From positions 1 through 21,325 of the forward strand of contig JAFTRB010000130.1 in the NCBI GenBank assembly GCA_017462445.1: a stretch of DNA of 21,325 nucleotides, read 5' to 3'. The notes under the pieces are model-generated. The model was not told the origin of the DNA. It saw only the letters and a program-made list of their open reading frames with translations, and made no database searches. Source of the stretch: Clostridia bacterium. Lineage in GTDB: Bacteria > Bacillota_A > Clostridia > Oscillospirales > CAG-272. Below, piece after piece: positions 1-7,540 of the stretch. The first letter of the stretch is position 1, and every line of letters starts with the position of its first letter. Made by a program: the position numbers and the translations under genes.

Positions 1-47
1 AAAGACCTGCCAGTCAAGACTAAAAAACATATTTGGAGGATTTATCT

Positions 48-518
48 ATGAGTACCACAAACATAGACAATAATAGTTTAGCACATACAAGCTGGAATTG
101 CAAGTATCACATTGTATTTGCGCCAAAATACAGGCGAAAAGTATTTTACGAAGAAAAGCGGGTAGAGATAAGAGAAATTCTTAGACAACTCTGCCAATGG
201 AAGGGAGTAGAGATAATTGAAGGAGAGGTGTGTCCCGACCACATTCACCTGTTGGTTAGCATCCCGCCCAAAATGAGCGTTTCGGGATTTATGGGATATC
301 TCAAAGGAAAGAGTGCACTCATAATATTCCAAAAGTATGGAAACATGAAGTTTGCATACCGAAACCGCGAATTTTGGTGTAAGGGATATTACGTTGATAC
401 CGTGGGGAAGAACACAAAGGCAATACAAGAGTATATAGCCGACCAACTGAAAAGAGATCGAGAAAGCGATCAATTAGCGATGTTCGACCCACGGGACCCA
501 TTTATGGGTAGTAAGTAA
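48..518 (+). CDS. tnpA: IS200/IS605-family transposase TnpA (Y1 HUH single-strand transposase)
   Basis: A 156-residue Y1 transposase, the usual length for the family. It cuts and rejoins single-stranded DNA at the hairpin ends of its own element, forming a 5'-phosphotyrosine intermediate. The HUH metal-binding motif is at His65-Ile-His67 (PDHIHLL). The expected catalytic tyrosine is Tyr129 in AIQEYIADQ, matching the family's Y-I-x-x-Q helix. The KYHIVFAPKYRRKV segment (res 19-32) and the FW...TVG segment (109-120) are also conserved. An in-frame TTG lies 15 nt upstream, but the ATG at 48 is preferred because GGAGGA (35-40) sits 7 nt before it. All key residues are present and the frame is open, so the gene looks intact. 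No TnpB or other accessory gene follows. Confidence 0.93.
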   Translation: MSTTNIDNNSLAHTSWNCKYHIVFAPKYRRKVFYEEKRVEIREILRQLCQWKGVEIIEGEVCPDHIHLLVSIPPKMSVSGFMGYLKGKSALIIFQKYGNMKFAYRNREFWCKGYYVDTVGKNTKAIQEYIADQLKRDRESDQLAMFDPRDPFMGSK

Positions 519-529
519 CAATTGCGTGG

Positions 530-617
530 CTGGCAGGCCAATACAAGACGCACTTGTGCGTGGCCAGTAGTATTAGGGCTATGCCCGAAACTGAAATACC
601 CCCCGTTTTACGGGGGG
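530..617 (+). other. Right-end hairpins of the IS200-like element
   Basis: ACGCAC/GTGCGT (548-553 with 556-561) forms one hairpin. CCCCCCG/CGGGGGG (599-605 with 611-617, loop TTTTA) forms a second, very stable one. CTGGCAGG at 530-537 is the inverse of 6-13. Such imperfect palindromes are the DNA substrates of Y1 transposases, and the GC-rich one may also block read-through into the element. The roles are inferred from the family. Confidence 0.6.
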
Positions 618-627
618 ATTGTTATTA

Positions 628-719
628 GGTTGATTAAAATTAAGAGCAAGGACGGTAATACAGGAAGAGCAATGAGGTTATTGTCTAATCATATGATTAA
701 AGCTTTACAAACGGATTAA
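628..719 (+). pseudogene. Possible C-terminal remnant of a gene interrupted by the insertion sequence
   Basis: Just past the IS right-end hairpin an open frame of about 30 codons ends at TAA (717-719) and reads like protein sequence, ending in KDGNTGRAMRLLSNHM and a few more residues. It has no start codon or ribosome site of its own, because the frame runs back into the IS end. The D...RAMR...H pattern recalls the last helix of FCD-type GntR regulators, but the match is too short to assign. It may equally be a chance open frame. Confidence 0.2.
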
Positions 720-763
720 TTATGCAGCTTTAAGCATCACCATCACACTAGTTTAGCGGTCTA

Positions 764-788
764 CTTTTTGTGAAAATTGTACAAAAGA
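764..788. repeat. Imperfect palindrome, copy 1 (related to 9016-9040)
   Basis: This 25-bp stretch agrees at 22 positions with 9016-9040. Both have TTTTTGTG, an A/T-rich centre, then a near-complementary (T/C)ACAAAA arm. The flanks are not alike. It may be the degenerate end of a small dispersed repeat; no function is evident. Confidence 0.35.
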
Positions 789-833
789 TGGTGGATTGTA
801 TTTAAAAAGTACAATATAATTGCTGGAAGCATA

Positions 834-862
834 TTGATATATCAAAAAACTTATGTTAAAAT
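834..862 (+). promoter_or_regulatory. SigA-type promoter of the 897 orphan gene
   Basis: TTGATA (834-839), 17 bp, then TAAAAT (857-862) preceded by TGT, giving an extended -10 box. The start codon at 897 is about 28 nt after the expected transcription start, and AAAGGAG (881-887) is the ribosome site. The 720-833 stretch upstream shows nothing coding. Confidence 0.7.
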
Positions 863-896
863 TTAAATAAAATATTCTGTAAAGGAGAATATTTGA

Positions 897-1352
897 ATGA
901 GAATCGAGAGGATATGTGATTGCCATTTTCATGATACAGTCATAAAGGACGTTACATACAGTGGTGGTATTTTCCGATTAAGTATTTGTGAAGCACGATA
1001 CGAGGATGCATATAGTTATGTTGACGTTGATTTTCGTTTATGCAAGGATGATTTGCGTTTTTACTATTTTCACAGATATCCAAGGGATGGAATAGTAAAA
1101 TACGATGGATCCGAAGTAACGCTATCTTATGTTCGAGAAATGCTTAAACAAGGAAAGGTGTTGGAAATTGACAATGTTTTACAAGAGGTAGATTCTGCAC
1201 TTGTCCGTTTTGAATGTTCAGTTTTTCCGTATCTGACCGAGGCAGGAGAACTTGAAAGCATTGTTTTCGAATTATCTGATTTTAAAGAAGGGTTTTTTAT
1301 TCCTTCTTCGGGGTTATTCTTTTTAGACTGCATAAAGGGACAAGACGATTAA
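897..1352 (+). CDS. Hypothetical protein, 151 aa, family not recognised
   Basis: I do not recognise this protein. It has a good promoter and ribosome site and its own downstream terminator, so it is a real monocistronic gene. There is no signal peptide or membrane segment. It is acidic and rich in aromatic residues and cysteine, with alternating hydrophobic residues suggesting a mostly beta fold (for example YSYVDVDFRLC and LVRFECSVFPYL). Codon use is AT-rich compared with the GC-richer genes further along, and it lies next to an insertion sequence, so recent acquisition is plausible. Small cytosolic acidic proteins of this kind include immunity proteins and phage or defence accessory proteins, but nothing in the sequence proves such a role. 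Confidence 0.75.
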   Translation: MRIERICDCHFHDTVIKDVTYSGGIFRLSICEARYEDAYSYVDVDFRLCKDDLRFYYFHRYPRDGIVKYDGSEVTLSYVREMLKQGKVLEIDNVLQEVDSALVRFECSVFPYLTEAGELESIVFELSDFKEGFFIPSSGLFFLDCIKGQDD

Positions 1353-1456
1353 TTATATGCGCCGGAAATATCCAGTTGGACGGTCGTTGCATTGTGACGG
1401 TAGTTCTAGGAGCACAATTTTCAGTTTGGTCTTGCCATCAACCTTGGACGAAAATT

Positions 1457-1507
1457 AACACGCCCCACGGCTTTTCCGTTTTTACGGTGCCGTGGGGCGT
1501 GTTTTTG
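1457..1507. terminator. Strong intrinsic terminator between convergent genes
   Basis: AACACGCCCCACGGC (1457-1471) pairs perfectly with GCCGTGGGGCGTGTT (1489-1503). A CCGT/ACGG mini-stem lies inside the loop and TTTTT ends the plus-strand copy. The minus-strand reading ends in GTGTTAATTTT, so the hairpin probably serves both the 897 gene and the convergent transporter gene. Confidence 0.85.
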
Positions 1508-1545
1508 TAATAACAATTGTTTGCATTTTATTGTGGAATGCGATG

Positions 1546-2496
1546 CTATCCTTCGCTTTGCGGTGGCTCGGTGCCGCTCGTGGCGCTATCCTTTTTTAGC
1601 TTTGAAAAATCAATCTGCGAGAGAATTACCGCCACAAGCACCACCGCACAGCCGATATATTCCCGTGTGGTGAGAGTCTGTCCGAGGAATAGGGCGGTGC
1701 CGATTACCGCAAAGACCGACTCCAGCGAGAGGATAATGGACGCGACTGTCGGGTTGACATTCTTCTGTCCCACGATCTGCAGGGTATAGGCAACTCCGCT
1801 TGACATAATGCCAAGATAGATAAGCGAAGGAAGATGGGTGAATATCGGGCCTATATCAAGGGGCATCTCCACTGTCAGCGAGATGATAAGGTTTACTACC
1901 GAGCAGGTTAAAAACTGGACGGCGGACATACGAATTCCGTCGCATTTCGGCGAGAAGCGGTCGATTGCAAGAATATGTATGGGGAAGATAATAGATCCTC
2001 CCATAACTATCAGGTCAGAGGGGGCAACGGAGAAATTATCCTTTATACAAAGCAGGTAGAAGCCTACGGCGGCAATCAGTATGCTTATCCAAACATTAAG
2101 ACGGGTTTTCTTTTTCAGAAGGAGCGAATAAATTGGCACAAGCACCACGTAGAGGGCGGTGATAAAGCCCGCCTTTCCGCCGTCTGTTCCTGCGCTTATT
2201 CCAATCTGCTGAAGGGCGGAGGCTGCTGCCAGAATAATTCCTGTGATTATACCACCGATAAGCTCATTTTTGCTAAAATCAATACCCCTGCGTGAGATTA
2301 GCCTTCTGCCGTTTTTTGTGAGAAGATCCGACACGGGTATGACGGTAAGGAGAAAAGCAAAAGCGAAAATGCTCCGCGTAAAGCCGAGGGCAAAGGAGGG
2401 GACGGCGCTTGCCGCATCCTGCGCGACAAAGGCGAAGCCCCATATCATAGCTGCCGCCAAAAGCATAAGCGGACGGGCAATATTTTTCATTGACAT
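1546..2496 (-). CDS. EamA/DMT-superfamily transporter
   Basis: A 316-residue inner-membrane protein with about ten hydrophobic helices in two repeated EamA halves (roughly res 8-155 and 165-298), the standard size and layout of drug/metabolite transporters. The first helix has the family's AAMIWGFAFVAQ signature, and the half-repeats end with conserved glycine-rich helices (SSGVAYTLQIVGQ, then LSLESVFAVIG). Substrates in this superfamily range from amino acids to nucleotide sugars and cannot be told from sequence. GGAG lies 6 nt before the ATG at 2496; a second ATG two codons on is less likely. The tail (res 299-316) is charged and cytosolic. It is transcribed alone from a consensus promoter (2519-2547) and converges on the 897 gene. 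Confidence 0.93.
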   Translation of the reverse strand: MSMKNIARPLMLLAAAMIWGFAFVAQDAASAVPSFALGFTRSIFAFAFLLTVIPVSDLLTKNGRRLISRRGIDFSKNELIGGIITGIILAAASALQQIGISAGTDGGKAGFITALYVVLVPIYSLLLKKKTRLNVWISILIAAVGFYLLCIKDNFSVAPSDLIVMGGSIIFPIHILAIDRFSPKCDGIRMSAVQFLTCSVVNLIISLTVEMPLDIGPIFTHLPSLIYLGIMSSGVAYTLQIVGQKNVNPTVASIILSLESVFAVIGTALFLGQTLTTREYIGCAVVLVAVILSQIDFSKLKKDSATSGTEPPQSEG

Positions 2497-2518
2497 TTTT
2501 ATCTCCGGTTTTTTCTAT

Positions 2519-2547
2519 ATTCTATCACCGGGGCGGAGAAATGTCAA
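2519..2547 (-). promoter_or_regulatory. SigA-type promoter of the EamA transporter gene
   Basis: On the minus strand, TTGACA (2542-2547), 17 bp, TAGAAT (2519-2524), with an extended TGA just before the -10 box. The leader to the ATG is short, about 16 nt. Confidence 0.8.
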
Positions 2548-2601
2548 GCGAAAGGGACAGAGTATCTTTTGAAAAAAATTGAAAAAATTTTTAAAAAAGG
2601 G

Positions 2602-2630
2602 TATACAAAGAGAAAACTTTGTGATAGAAT
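2602..2630 (+). promoter_or_regulatory. Promoter of purC
   Basis: TATACA (2602-2607), 17 bp, TAGAAT (2625-2630) preceded by an extended TGA. The -35 box is weak and probably relies on the extended -10 element. No purine riboswitch or long leader is visible in the roughly 40 nt before the start codon. Confidence 0.6.
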
Positions 2631-2678
2631 ATATCCGTTCTAAAAGAAATTTTTTATGACCTGTGATAGGAGGACGAA

Positions 2679-3377
2679 ATGAAACTAGTTTACAAAGGCA
2701 AGACCAAGGATGTGTACGCGCTTGAGAACGGCAATGTGCTTCTCAAGTTCAAGGACGATTGCACCGGCAAGGACGGTGTGTTTGATCCGGGTGAAAACAG
2801 TGTTGGTTTGACCATCGACGGCATCGGTAGAGCAAATCTTGAGACCTCGGTTTATTACTTCGAGCTTCTTAAGAAGGCTGGCATCAAGACCCACTATGTC
2901 AGCGCAAACCTGGATGAGGCAACCATGGAGGTTCTTCCCGCAGAATGCTTCGGTAAGGAGCTTGGCGGTGGCGGCCTTGAGGTTATTTGCCGTCTTGTAG
3001 CAACCGGTAGCTTCGTTCGCAGATACGGTGAGTACATAAAGGATGGCACACCTCTTGAGGGCTGCTATGTAGAATGCACCTTCAAGAATGACGCAAAGGG
3101 CGATCCTCTTGTAACCGGCGAGGGCCTTGTTGCTCTCAAGGTTATGACTGCGGAGATGTTTGAGAGCCTTAAGGCGCAGACGCTTGCTATAACCAAGATC
3201 GTTGCTGACGATCTCAAGACCATCGGACTTGACCTTTGGGATATCAAGTTTGAGTTTGGATACAACAATGGCGAGGTTGTGCTTATCGACGAGATTGCCT
3301 CCGGCAATATGCGTGTTTACAGAGACGGTGTTATTGTTAATCCCGTTGAGCTTACTGCTCTTATAAATAACAGATAA
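2679..3377 (+). CDS. purC: Phosphoribosylaminoimidazole-succinocarboxamide synthase (SAICAR synthetase)
   Basis: PurC joins CAIR and L-aspartate with ATP to make SAICAR in de novo purine synthesis, in the cytosol. The 232 residues match the short bacterial form. Visible signatures are the N-terminal nucleotide-binding segment (YKGKTKDVY, res 5-13, then KFKDD), the SAICAR synthetase signature around [16 protein letters not shown], and the second signature in [13 protein letters not shown]. In the last segment many homologues have D-E-x-(S/T)-P-D-x-x-R, so ASGN is a variant stretch to note. GGAGGA lies just upstream of the ATG. The gene stands alone with its own promoter and terminators rather than in a pur cluster. 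Confidence 0.96.
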   Translation: MKLVYKGKTKDVYALENGNVLLKFKDDCTGKDGVFDPGENSVGLTIDGIGRANLETSVYYFELLKKAGIKTHYVSANLDEATMEVLPAECFGKELGGGGLEVICRLVATGSFVRRYGEYIKDGTPLEGCYVECTFKNDAKGDPLVTGEGLVALKVMTAEMFESLKAQTLAITKIVADDLKTIGLDLWDIKFEFGYNNGEVVLIDEIASGNMRVYRDGVIVNPVELTALINNR

Positions 3378-3411
3378 GAGCTTCCGCCCTCGGGCGTAAC
3401 CGAATAAAATC

Positions 3412-3449
3412 AAGTGGAGATGTTGTAGCAATCGGCAGCTCCACTTTTC
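3412..3449 (+). terminator. Hairpin after purC, possible terminator
   Basis: AAGTGGAG (3412-3419) pairs with CTCCACTT (3439-3446), a perfect 8-bp stem with a 19-nt loop and only a short TTTT. It is weaker than the hairpin that follows at 3464. Confidence 0.45.
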
Positions 3450-3463
3450 GTTAAATGGGGTAT

Positions 3464-3494
3464 GCAAGGATAGCCTTGCGCTGTTTTTTGTTTT
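3464..3494 (+). terminator. Intrinsic terminator of purC
   Basis: GCAAGG (3464-3469), loop ATAG, CCTTGC (3474-3479), then GCTG and TTTTTTGTTTT. The short stem with a long U tract is the better purC terminator. The 3495-3599 stretch before the next gene shows no clear promoter. Confidence 0.65.
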
Positions 3495-3599
3495 GTCGGA
3501 GCTTTTTGCTTGCATTCTTTCGCCGTATAAGCATACGCATTGGGGCGAGGGAGAAGCTTTGCTCTGAATCGGTTGTCTTGAAAGAAGAAGGGGGGAAAT

Positions 3600-4496
3600 A
3601 TGCTCTACAATAATCTAAGCGGATATTTCAGGAAAAAGTATGGCTCAAGGCTTAGAAAGATATGCATCGACGGCGGCTTTACCTGCCCGAATAGGGACGG
3701 AAAATGCGGCATCGGCGGCTGTATCTTCTGTGGCGAGAGAGGGGCAGGCGAGCATATTGACCAAACACTGTCCATTCGGCAGCAGGTGGAAAAGGGCTTG
3801 TCCCACCTTGGCGAAAAGGGTAGGGCGATAGCCTATTTCCAGAGCTTCACCAACACCTATGCGCCCGTCGATGTGCTGAGGGAGAGATACGATACCGCGC
3901 TTATAGACGAGAGGATAGTGGCTTTGGCGGTTGGAACACGCCCCGATTGTATCAATGAGGAAATTGCCGACCTGCTTCTTGAATATTCAAAAAGAGTGGA
4001 TGTATGGGTCGAGCTTGGACTGCAGAGCGCCTCTGATAAAACCGCGCGTATGATAAACAGGGGCTACCCGACAAGCGTTTTTTCGTCAGCCGTGGAGATG
4101 CTCGCCTCCCGTGGAATACCCGTAGTCGCTCATATGATTATCGGGCTGCCCGGGGAGGGGGAGGCAGAGGTGGACCAAACGGTAGACCTCTTGAACCGCT
4201 CGCCGATCTGGGGAGTAAAACTGCACTCGCTCTATGTTATGGAGGGGACGCGGCTTGCTGATATGTACCGCTCGGGCGAATTTGCGCCAATTGATGAGGG
4301 GGAGTACATCGCCCTTGCCGCAAGATGTATAGCAAGGCTGAGGGGCGATATAGTAATTCACCGCCTTACGGGGGATTGTCCCGAGGGGCTTCTGGTAGCG
4401 CCTTCGTCAAGCTGTACGAAGAACGAAATAATTGATAAAATCAATTCCCGCTTAAGAGAAAACGGACACCGCCAGGGGTCACTCTATAACCCCTGA
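3600..4496 (+). CDS. TIGR01212/YhcC-family radical SAM protein
   Basis: A 298-residue iron-sulfur protein of the YhcC type. It should bind a [4Fe-4S] cluster and S-adenosylmethionine and make a 5'-deoxyadenosyl radical; the substrate of this family is not established. The family's N-terminal block is clear: DGGFTCPNRDG...GGCIFCGERG, with cluster cysteines expected at Cys29, Cys41 and Cys44 (C-x11-C-x2-C). Cys22 and Cys36 are additional. A GTRPDC segment and the long VWVELGLQS strand of the barrel follow, then a glycine-rich HMIIGLPGEGE motif typical of the Elp3-like radical SAM fold. A strong AAGGGGGG ribosome site precedes the ATG. It lies downstream of purC, separated from it by two hairpins, and ends at a strong terminator. 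Confidence 0.92.
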   Translation: MLYNNLSGYFRKKYGSRLRKICIDGGFTCPNRDGKCGIGGCIFCGERGAGEHIDQTLSIRQQVEKGLSHLGEKGRAIAYFQSFTNTYAPVDVLRERYDTALIDERIVALAVGTRPDCINEEIADLLLEYSKRVDVWVELGLQSASDKTARMINRGYPTSVFSSAVEMLASRGIPVVAHMIIGLPGEGEAEVDQTVDLLNRSPIWGVKLHSLYVMEGTRLADMYRSGEFAPIDEGEYIALAARCIARLRGDIVIHRLTGDCPEGLLVAPSSSCTKNEIIDKINSRLRENGHRQGSLYNP

Positions 4497-4511
4497 AGGG
4501 CTGGAAAATTT

Positions 4512-4550
4512 AACACGCCTACCCACAATGCTTGGGGTAGGCGTGTTTTT
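4512..4550. terminator. Strong intrinsic terminator between convergent genes
   Basis: AACACGCCTACCC (4512-4524) pairs with GGGTAGGCGTGTT (4535-4547), followed by TTTTT on the plus strand. On the minus strand the exit sequence is GTGTTAAATTTT, so it can also end the CvpA-type gene. Its outer ACACGCC stem resembles that of the terminator at 1457. Confidence 0.85.
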
Positions 4551-4583
4551 ATGTAAATAAATGTGGGCTTTAGCAAGGAGAGG

Positions 4584-6233
4584 TCAGCCCTCTGCGCCCT
4601 CGCCCTCTGCATTAGCCTGGCTCTCCAGGTATGCGGAGTAGTAGGAGAGGATTGCGTCGGTAACATCCGCGTCTGTAATCTCCTCCTTATCCGAGTAGTT
4701 TTCGGCAATATAGTCGGTCATCTCGTTAAGAACACCCTCCTCGAGGGTAATGCCGTTTGCCTTAAGGGTGCTGTCAAGGTTCTCGCCAAGAGCCGCCTTG
4801 TATTCCTCCTCGGTCTCGTAGTCATCTTTGTTTGTTTCCAGAACCTGGTTTACTCCGTTCTTTACATTTTCATAAAGCTCGGTGCTGTCGTCACCAAGAC
4901 CAACCGACTGGGAAAGGGCGGTGACGGAAAGCTTGGCAAAGCTGTCAAGCATATGGCAGGCGCGAGGATTTTTTTCCAGCTCGTCAATTATGATGTCAAT
5001 AACGATCTTGCCGTCCTCTGTCTTTTTAAGCATCTTGTCAAGAAGACCGTCGCTTGTTCCCTCTGCCATCTCAATGAGTATGTCATATTCGCCCATTATG
5101 AGGTAGACATTAACCAGCGTTTCGAGGTCGCCCTCCAGATTGTCCTTGTCGCTTGTCTCAAAGGTTGCAACCATATCATATAGAAGCGTTTTGTAGGGGT
5201 CCTCGGCCGGGATTACCAGAGCGCCGCCATTTACCGCATTCGCAATACTCCGAAGCAGTCCGGACAATGTGGTTGCCGTGAAGTGCTGTGTACCGACATC
5301 GCTCGTCACCCTTATAAGATGCTCGCTCCAGGGCGAAGGATGATACATATCCAGGTCGGCAAGCGGAATTCCGTCTACATAGATGAGGAACATTTCTTTT
5401 GCCTCCTCGCCCATATCAACCGTGTAGTCGTTTATGGTCGCGGTGGTGAGGCCTGTGAACATCGCATCTCCGCCCAAGGCGTTGATAAGCTTCAGCATCG
5501 GGTTGTTTATCGTGCTGTCAAGATAGGTGGCAAAGACATCTTCAACCTGCTCCTTGGTGTAGTCGGGCGCCTCGCATTCCTGTACGGCAGCCCTCGCCTC
5601 GCCTGCCAGCTGGGTAAAGCCGGCTATTGGGATAAGGAGCGCCAGAGAGATTACAAAGCCCTGAACTACGCCGACCAGGGCGCCGCCGATGGTGGAGAGG
5701 AAGCCCTTCTTGAAGCTTACCATTCCGCACATAAGCGTTACAAGCCAGTATATAAGTACGGTGACAAGCTTGAGTATGTAGAACACGATCGCAAAAACGA
5801 TGGGCGTAATTATAAGGCAGAGAATAAGCGAGAGCAGATGCTGGGCAGTTTCCGCATCAAAATAGGTTAAAATATCCTGTATCTGCTGGGGTATCTCAAC
5901 ATTAAAGCCGGGCGCAAAGCCACGAATCCAGGCAATAAATGCCAGCACCGCCTCGTTTAATGTCTTGCCGGCAAAGAATGTGGCGATCCAGCCGCTTATG
6001 GAGGAGGCGATGAAGTAGGCGGCGATAAGAGAAATGATAACAGTAACAAGCCTTACAACCGTCTTTCCAAAGCCACGCTTCAGTCCGAATATGATTCCGC
6101 TCAGTATAGCAGCCCCTAAAATCAAGTATACCGCCAGGGAAATATATGCGCCAATATCGCCCGCCGCAGCATTTGTGGCAGTGTTGGTGACATCATTCAC
6201 AATATCATTGGCGGTGTTTCCTACATTATCCAT
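4584..6233 (-). CDS. CvpA-family membrane protein with a large C-terminal extension
   Basis: A 549-residue integral membrane protein. After a polar Asn/Thr/Ala-rich N-terminus (res 1-27), four hydrophobic segments occur at about 29-51, 58-80, 132-162 and 178-207. GLKRGFGKTVVR (50-61) between the first two and GFLSTIGGALVGVVQG between the last two are the CvpA (colicin V production) signatures. Typical CvpA proteins end soon after this core, at 160-220 residues. Here about 340 acidic, helix-rich residues follow, with no recognised domain and no cysteine pairs. CvpA proteins are linked to envelope homeostasis, but their molecular role is unclear. The tail probably lies on one face of the membrane. 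The gene is monocistronic with a consensus promoter at 6274-6302 and converges on the radical SAM gene. Confidence 0.85.
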   Translation of the reverse strand: MDNVGNTANDIVNDVTNTATNAAAGDIGAYISLAVYLILGAAILSGIIFGLKRGFGKTVVRLVTVIISLIAAYFIASSISGWIATFFAGKTLNEAVLAFIAWIRGFAPGFNVEIPQQIQDILTYFDAETAQHLLSLILCLIITPIVFAIVFYILKLVTVLIYWLVTLMCGMVSFKKGFLSTIGGALVGVVQGFVISLALLIPIAGFTQLAGEARAAVQECEAPDYTKEQVEDVFATYLDSTINNPMLKLINALGGDAMFTGLTTATINDYTVDMGEEAKEMFLIYVDGIPLADLDMYHPSPWSEHLIRVTSDVGTQHFTATTLSGLLRSIANAVNGGALVIPAEDPYKTLLYDMVATFETSDKDNLEGDLETLVNVYLIMGEYDILIEMAEGTSDGLLDKMLKKTEDGKIVIDIIIDELEKNPRACHMLDSFAKLSVTALSQSVGLGDDSTELYENVKNGVNQVLETNKDDYETEEEYKAALGENLDSTLKANGITLEEGVLNEMTDYIAENYSDKEEITDADVTDAILSYYSAYLESQANAEGEGAEG

Positions 6234-6273
6234 AATACTCTCCCTTCACAAGGATTTTCAATTTGTTACCTTT

Positions 6274-6302
6274 ATTCTACTATATTTTAACTGTAATGTC
6301 AA
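6274..6302 (-). promoter_or_regulatory. SigA-type promoter of the CvpA-type gene
   Basis: On the minus strand, TTGACA (6297-6302), 17 bp, TAGAAT (6274-6279). A GAAGGGAG ribosome site precedes the ATG at 6233. Confidence 0.8.
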
Positions 6303-6357
6303 TATTATAACCGAAAAGATAAGTTTTTTGTTTTTTCCAAATTCTTCATTTTTCTCC

Positions 6358-6386
6358 TTGAAAAGACCGTCATACTGTGCTAAAAT
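6358..6386 (+). promoter_or_regulatory. SigA-type promoter of the isomerase/epimerase gene
   Basis: TTGAAA (6358-6363), 17 bp, TAAAAT (6381-6386) preceded by an extended TGC. It is divergent from the CvpA promoter, with about 55 bp between the two -35 boxes. Confidence 0.75.
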
Positions 6387-6427
6387 ATAAATATAATTTT
6401 TTTGCCGAAGGCAGATAGGAGATAATT

Positions 6428-7408
6428 ATGAAGCTTGGAGTTCTTACAAATCTCTTCCGTCACCGCCCCTTTGATGAAGCTCTGGCGCATTTCAAGGCGC
6501 TTGGTATCGAGATGATTGAGGTTGGCGCAGGCGGAAACCCCGGTAAGCACCATTGCGATCCCGCCGTTCTTTTGAATGATCAGGAGGCGCTTGACAAGTG
6601 GCTTGCTACCGTAAAGAAGTATGATATGGAGGTTGCCGCCCTCTCGGTTCACGGCAACCCGGTTCACCCTAACCCCGAGATCGCAAAGGCAGATCACGAG
6701 GATTTTGTCAATGCGGTTCTTCTTGCCGAGAAAATAGGTGTTGATACCATCGTTACCTTCTCAGGCTGCCCCGGCGGCTCCAAGGAGGACAAGACGCCCA
6801 ACTGGGTAACCTGTACTTGGCCTACCGAGTTCAAGGATGCCCTCGACTATCAGTGGAACGAGGTTCTCATTCCCTATTGGAAGGAGACGGCGGCGTTTGC
6901 AAAGGCTCACGGTGTCACCAAGATCGCTCTTGAGCTGCACCCCGGCTTCTGTGTATACAATACCGACACCCTTCTCAGGCTTCGCGCTGCTGTTGGAGAT
7001 GTAATCGGCGCAAACTTTGATCCCTCCCACCTTATTTGGCAGGGAATGGACCCGGTACAGGCAATTCGCGCAATGCGCGGCGCAATTCATCACTTCCACG
7101 CCAAGGATACCCGTATCGATGGCTTCAATACAGCGGTTAATGGCGTCCTTGACACCAAGAGCTATGCCGACATCGGCGGAAGATCCTGGGTGTTCCGCAC
7201 TGTTGGCTACGGCCACGACCAGAGCTATTGGCGTGAGATCATCACCGCCCTTCGCACCGTCGGCTATGACAAGGTTATGTCCATCGAGCATGAGGATGCG
7301 CTTATGAGCGAGGAGGAGGGGCTTGCCCTCGCTGCCTCCTTCCTGAAGGCCAGCATCATCAAGGACCCCGCACCCACCGAGATTGCCTGGGACTCTACCT
7401 TTGATTAA
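6428..7408 (+). CDS. Sugar phosphate isomerase/epimerase-like TIM-barrel protein (AP endonuclease 2 fold)
   Basis: A 326-residue member of the xylose-isomerase-like TIM-barrel family (IolE/IolI relatives). Enzymes of this fold use a divalent metal to isomerise, epimerise or dehydrate sugars and inositols. Likely metal ligands lie at the usual strand ends: Glu169 (IALELHPG), Asp198 and His201 (NFDPSHLIWQG), His224 (HFHAKD) and Glu287 (SIEHED). An HHCDP segment (res 41-45) and an SVHGNPVHP segment (73-81) probably line the pocket. The substrate cannot be named, because no sugar kinase, transporter or dehydrogenase gene adjoins it. TAGGAGA precedes the ATG. It has its own promoter and is followed by a dispersed repeat and a hairpin terminator. 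Confidence 0.88.
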   Translation: MKLGVLTNLFRHRPFDEALAHFKALGIEMIEVGAGGNPGKHHCDPAVLLNDQEALDKWLATVKKYDMEVAALSVHGNPVHPNPEIAKADHEDFVNAVLLAEKIGVDTIVTFSGCPGGSKEDKTPNWVTCTWPTEFKDALDYQWNEVLIPYWKETAAFAKAHGVTKIALELHPGFCVYNTDTLLRLRAAVGDVIGANFDPSHLIWQGMDPVQAIRAMRGAIHHFHAKDTRIDGFNTAVNGVLDTKSYADIGGRSWVFRTVGYGHDQSYWREIITALRTVGYDKVMSIEHEDALMSEEEGLALAASFLKASIIKDPAPTEIAWDSTFD

Positions 7409-7430
7409 TTTAAGCCCTCGGTCTCTTTGA

Positions 7431-7525
7431 AATAAGCCTTCTCCTGTGGGAGAAGGGGGACCGTTTTAGCGGTGGATGAGGAGTTCTTAAGCGAGGCTCG
7501 ATATCCATCAAAGAAGGGGAAAAGC
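7431..7525 (+). repeat. Dispersed palindromic repeat, copy A
   Basis: It starts AATAAGCCTTCTCC and holds two hairpins: CCTTCTCC/GGAGAAGG (7437-7444 with 7449-7456) and ACCG/CGGT (7460-7473). A GGATGAGGAG tail and GCTCGATATCCATC follow. The same unit recurs at 8698-8785 and in part at 8788-8845, with a divergent inverted copy at 8620-8675. It is non-coding, REP/MITE-like, and sits between genes. Confidence 0.8.
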
Positions 7526-7540
7526 AAAACAGAATAGAAT

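Larger units (their letters stand above)
1..627 (+). mobile_element. IS200/IS605-family insertion sequence (IS200-like, transposase only), left end at or beyond the window edge
   Basis: One Y1 transposase gene is flanked by palindrome-rich non-coding ends, with no tnpB accessory gene, which is the IS200 layout. The left end holds CCTGCCAG (6-13), and its reverse complement CTGGCAGG lies at 530-537 after the transposase. The right end carries two hairpins (548-561 and 599-617). Elements of this family move as single strands, recognise subterminal hairpins and leave no target duplication, so exact ends cannot be fixed from one copy. The right boundary near 627 is an estimate based on the last hairpin, and the true left end may lie outside the window. 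Confidence 0.65.

Noticed and set aside
522..719. A 65-codon open frame starting at the IS right end, as a complete gene
   Set aside because: It begins with a TTG lacking a ribosome site and runs through the IS hairpins. Only its tail after 628 could be real coding sequence, and then as a fragment.
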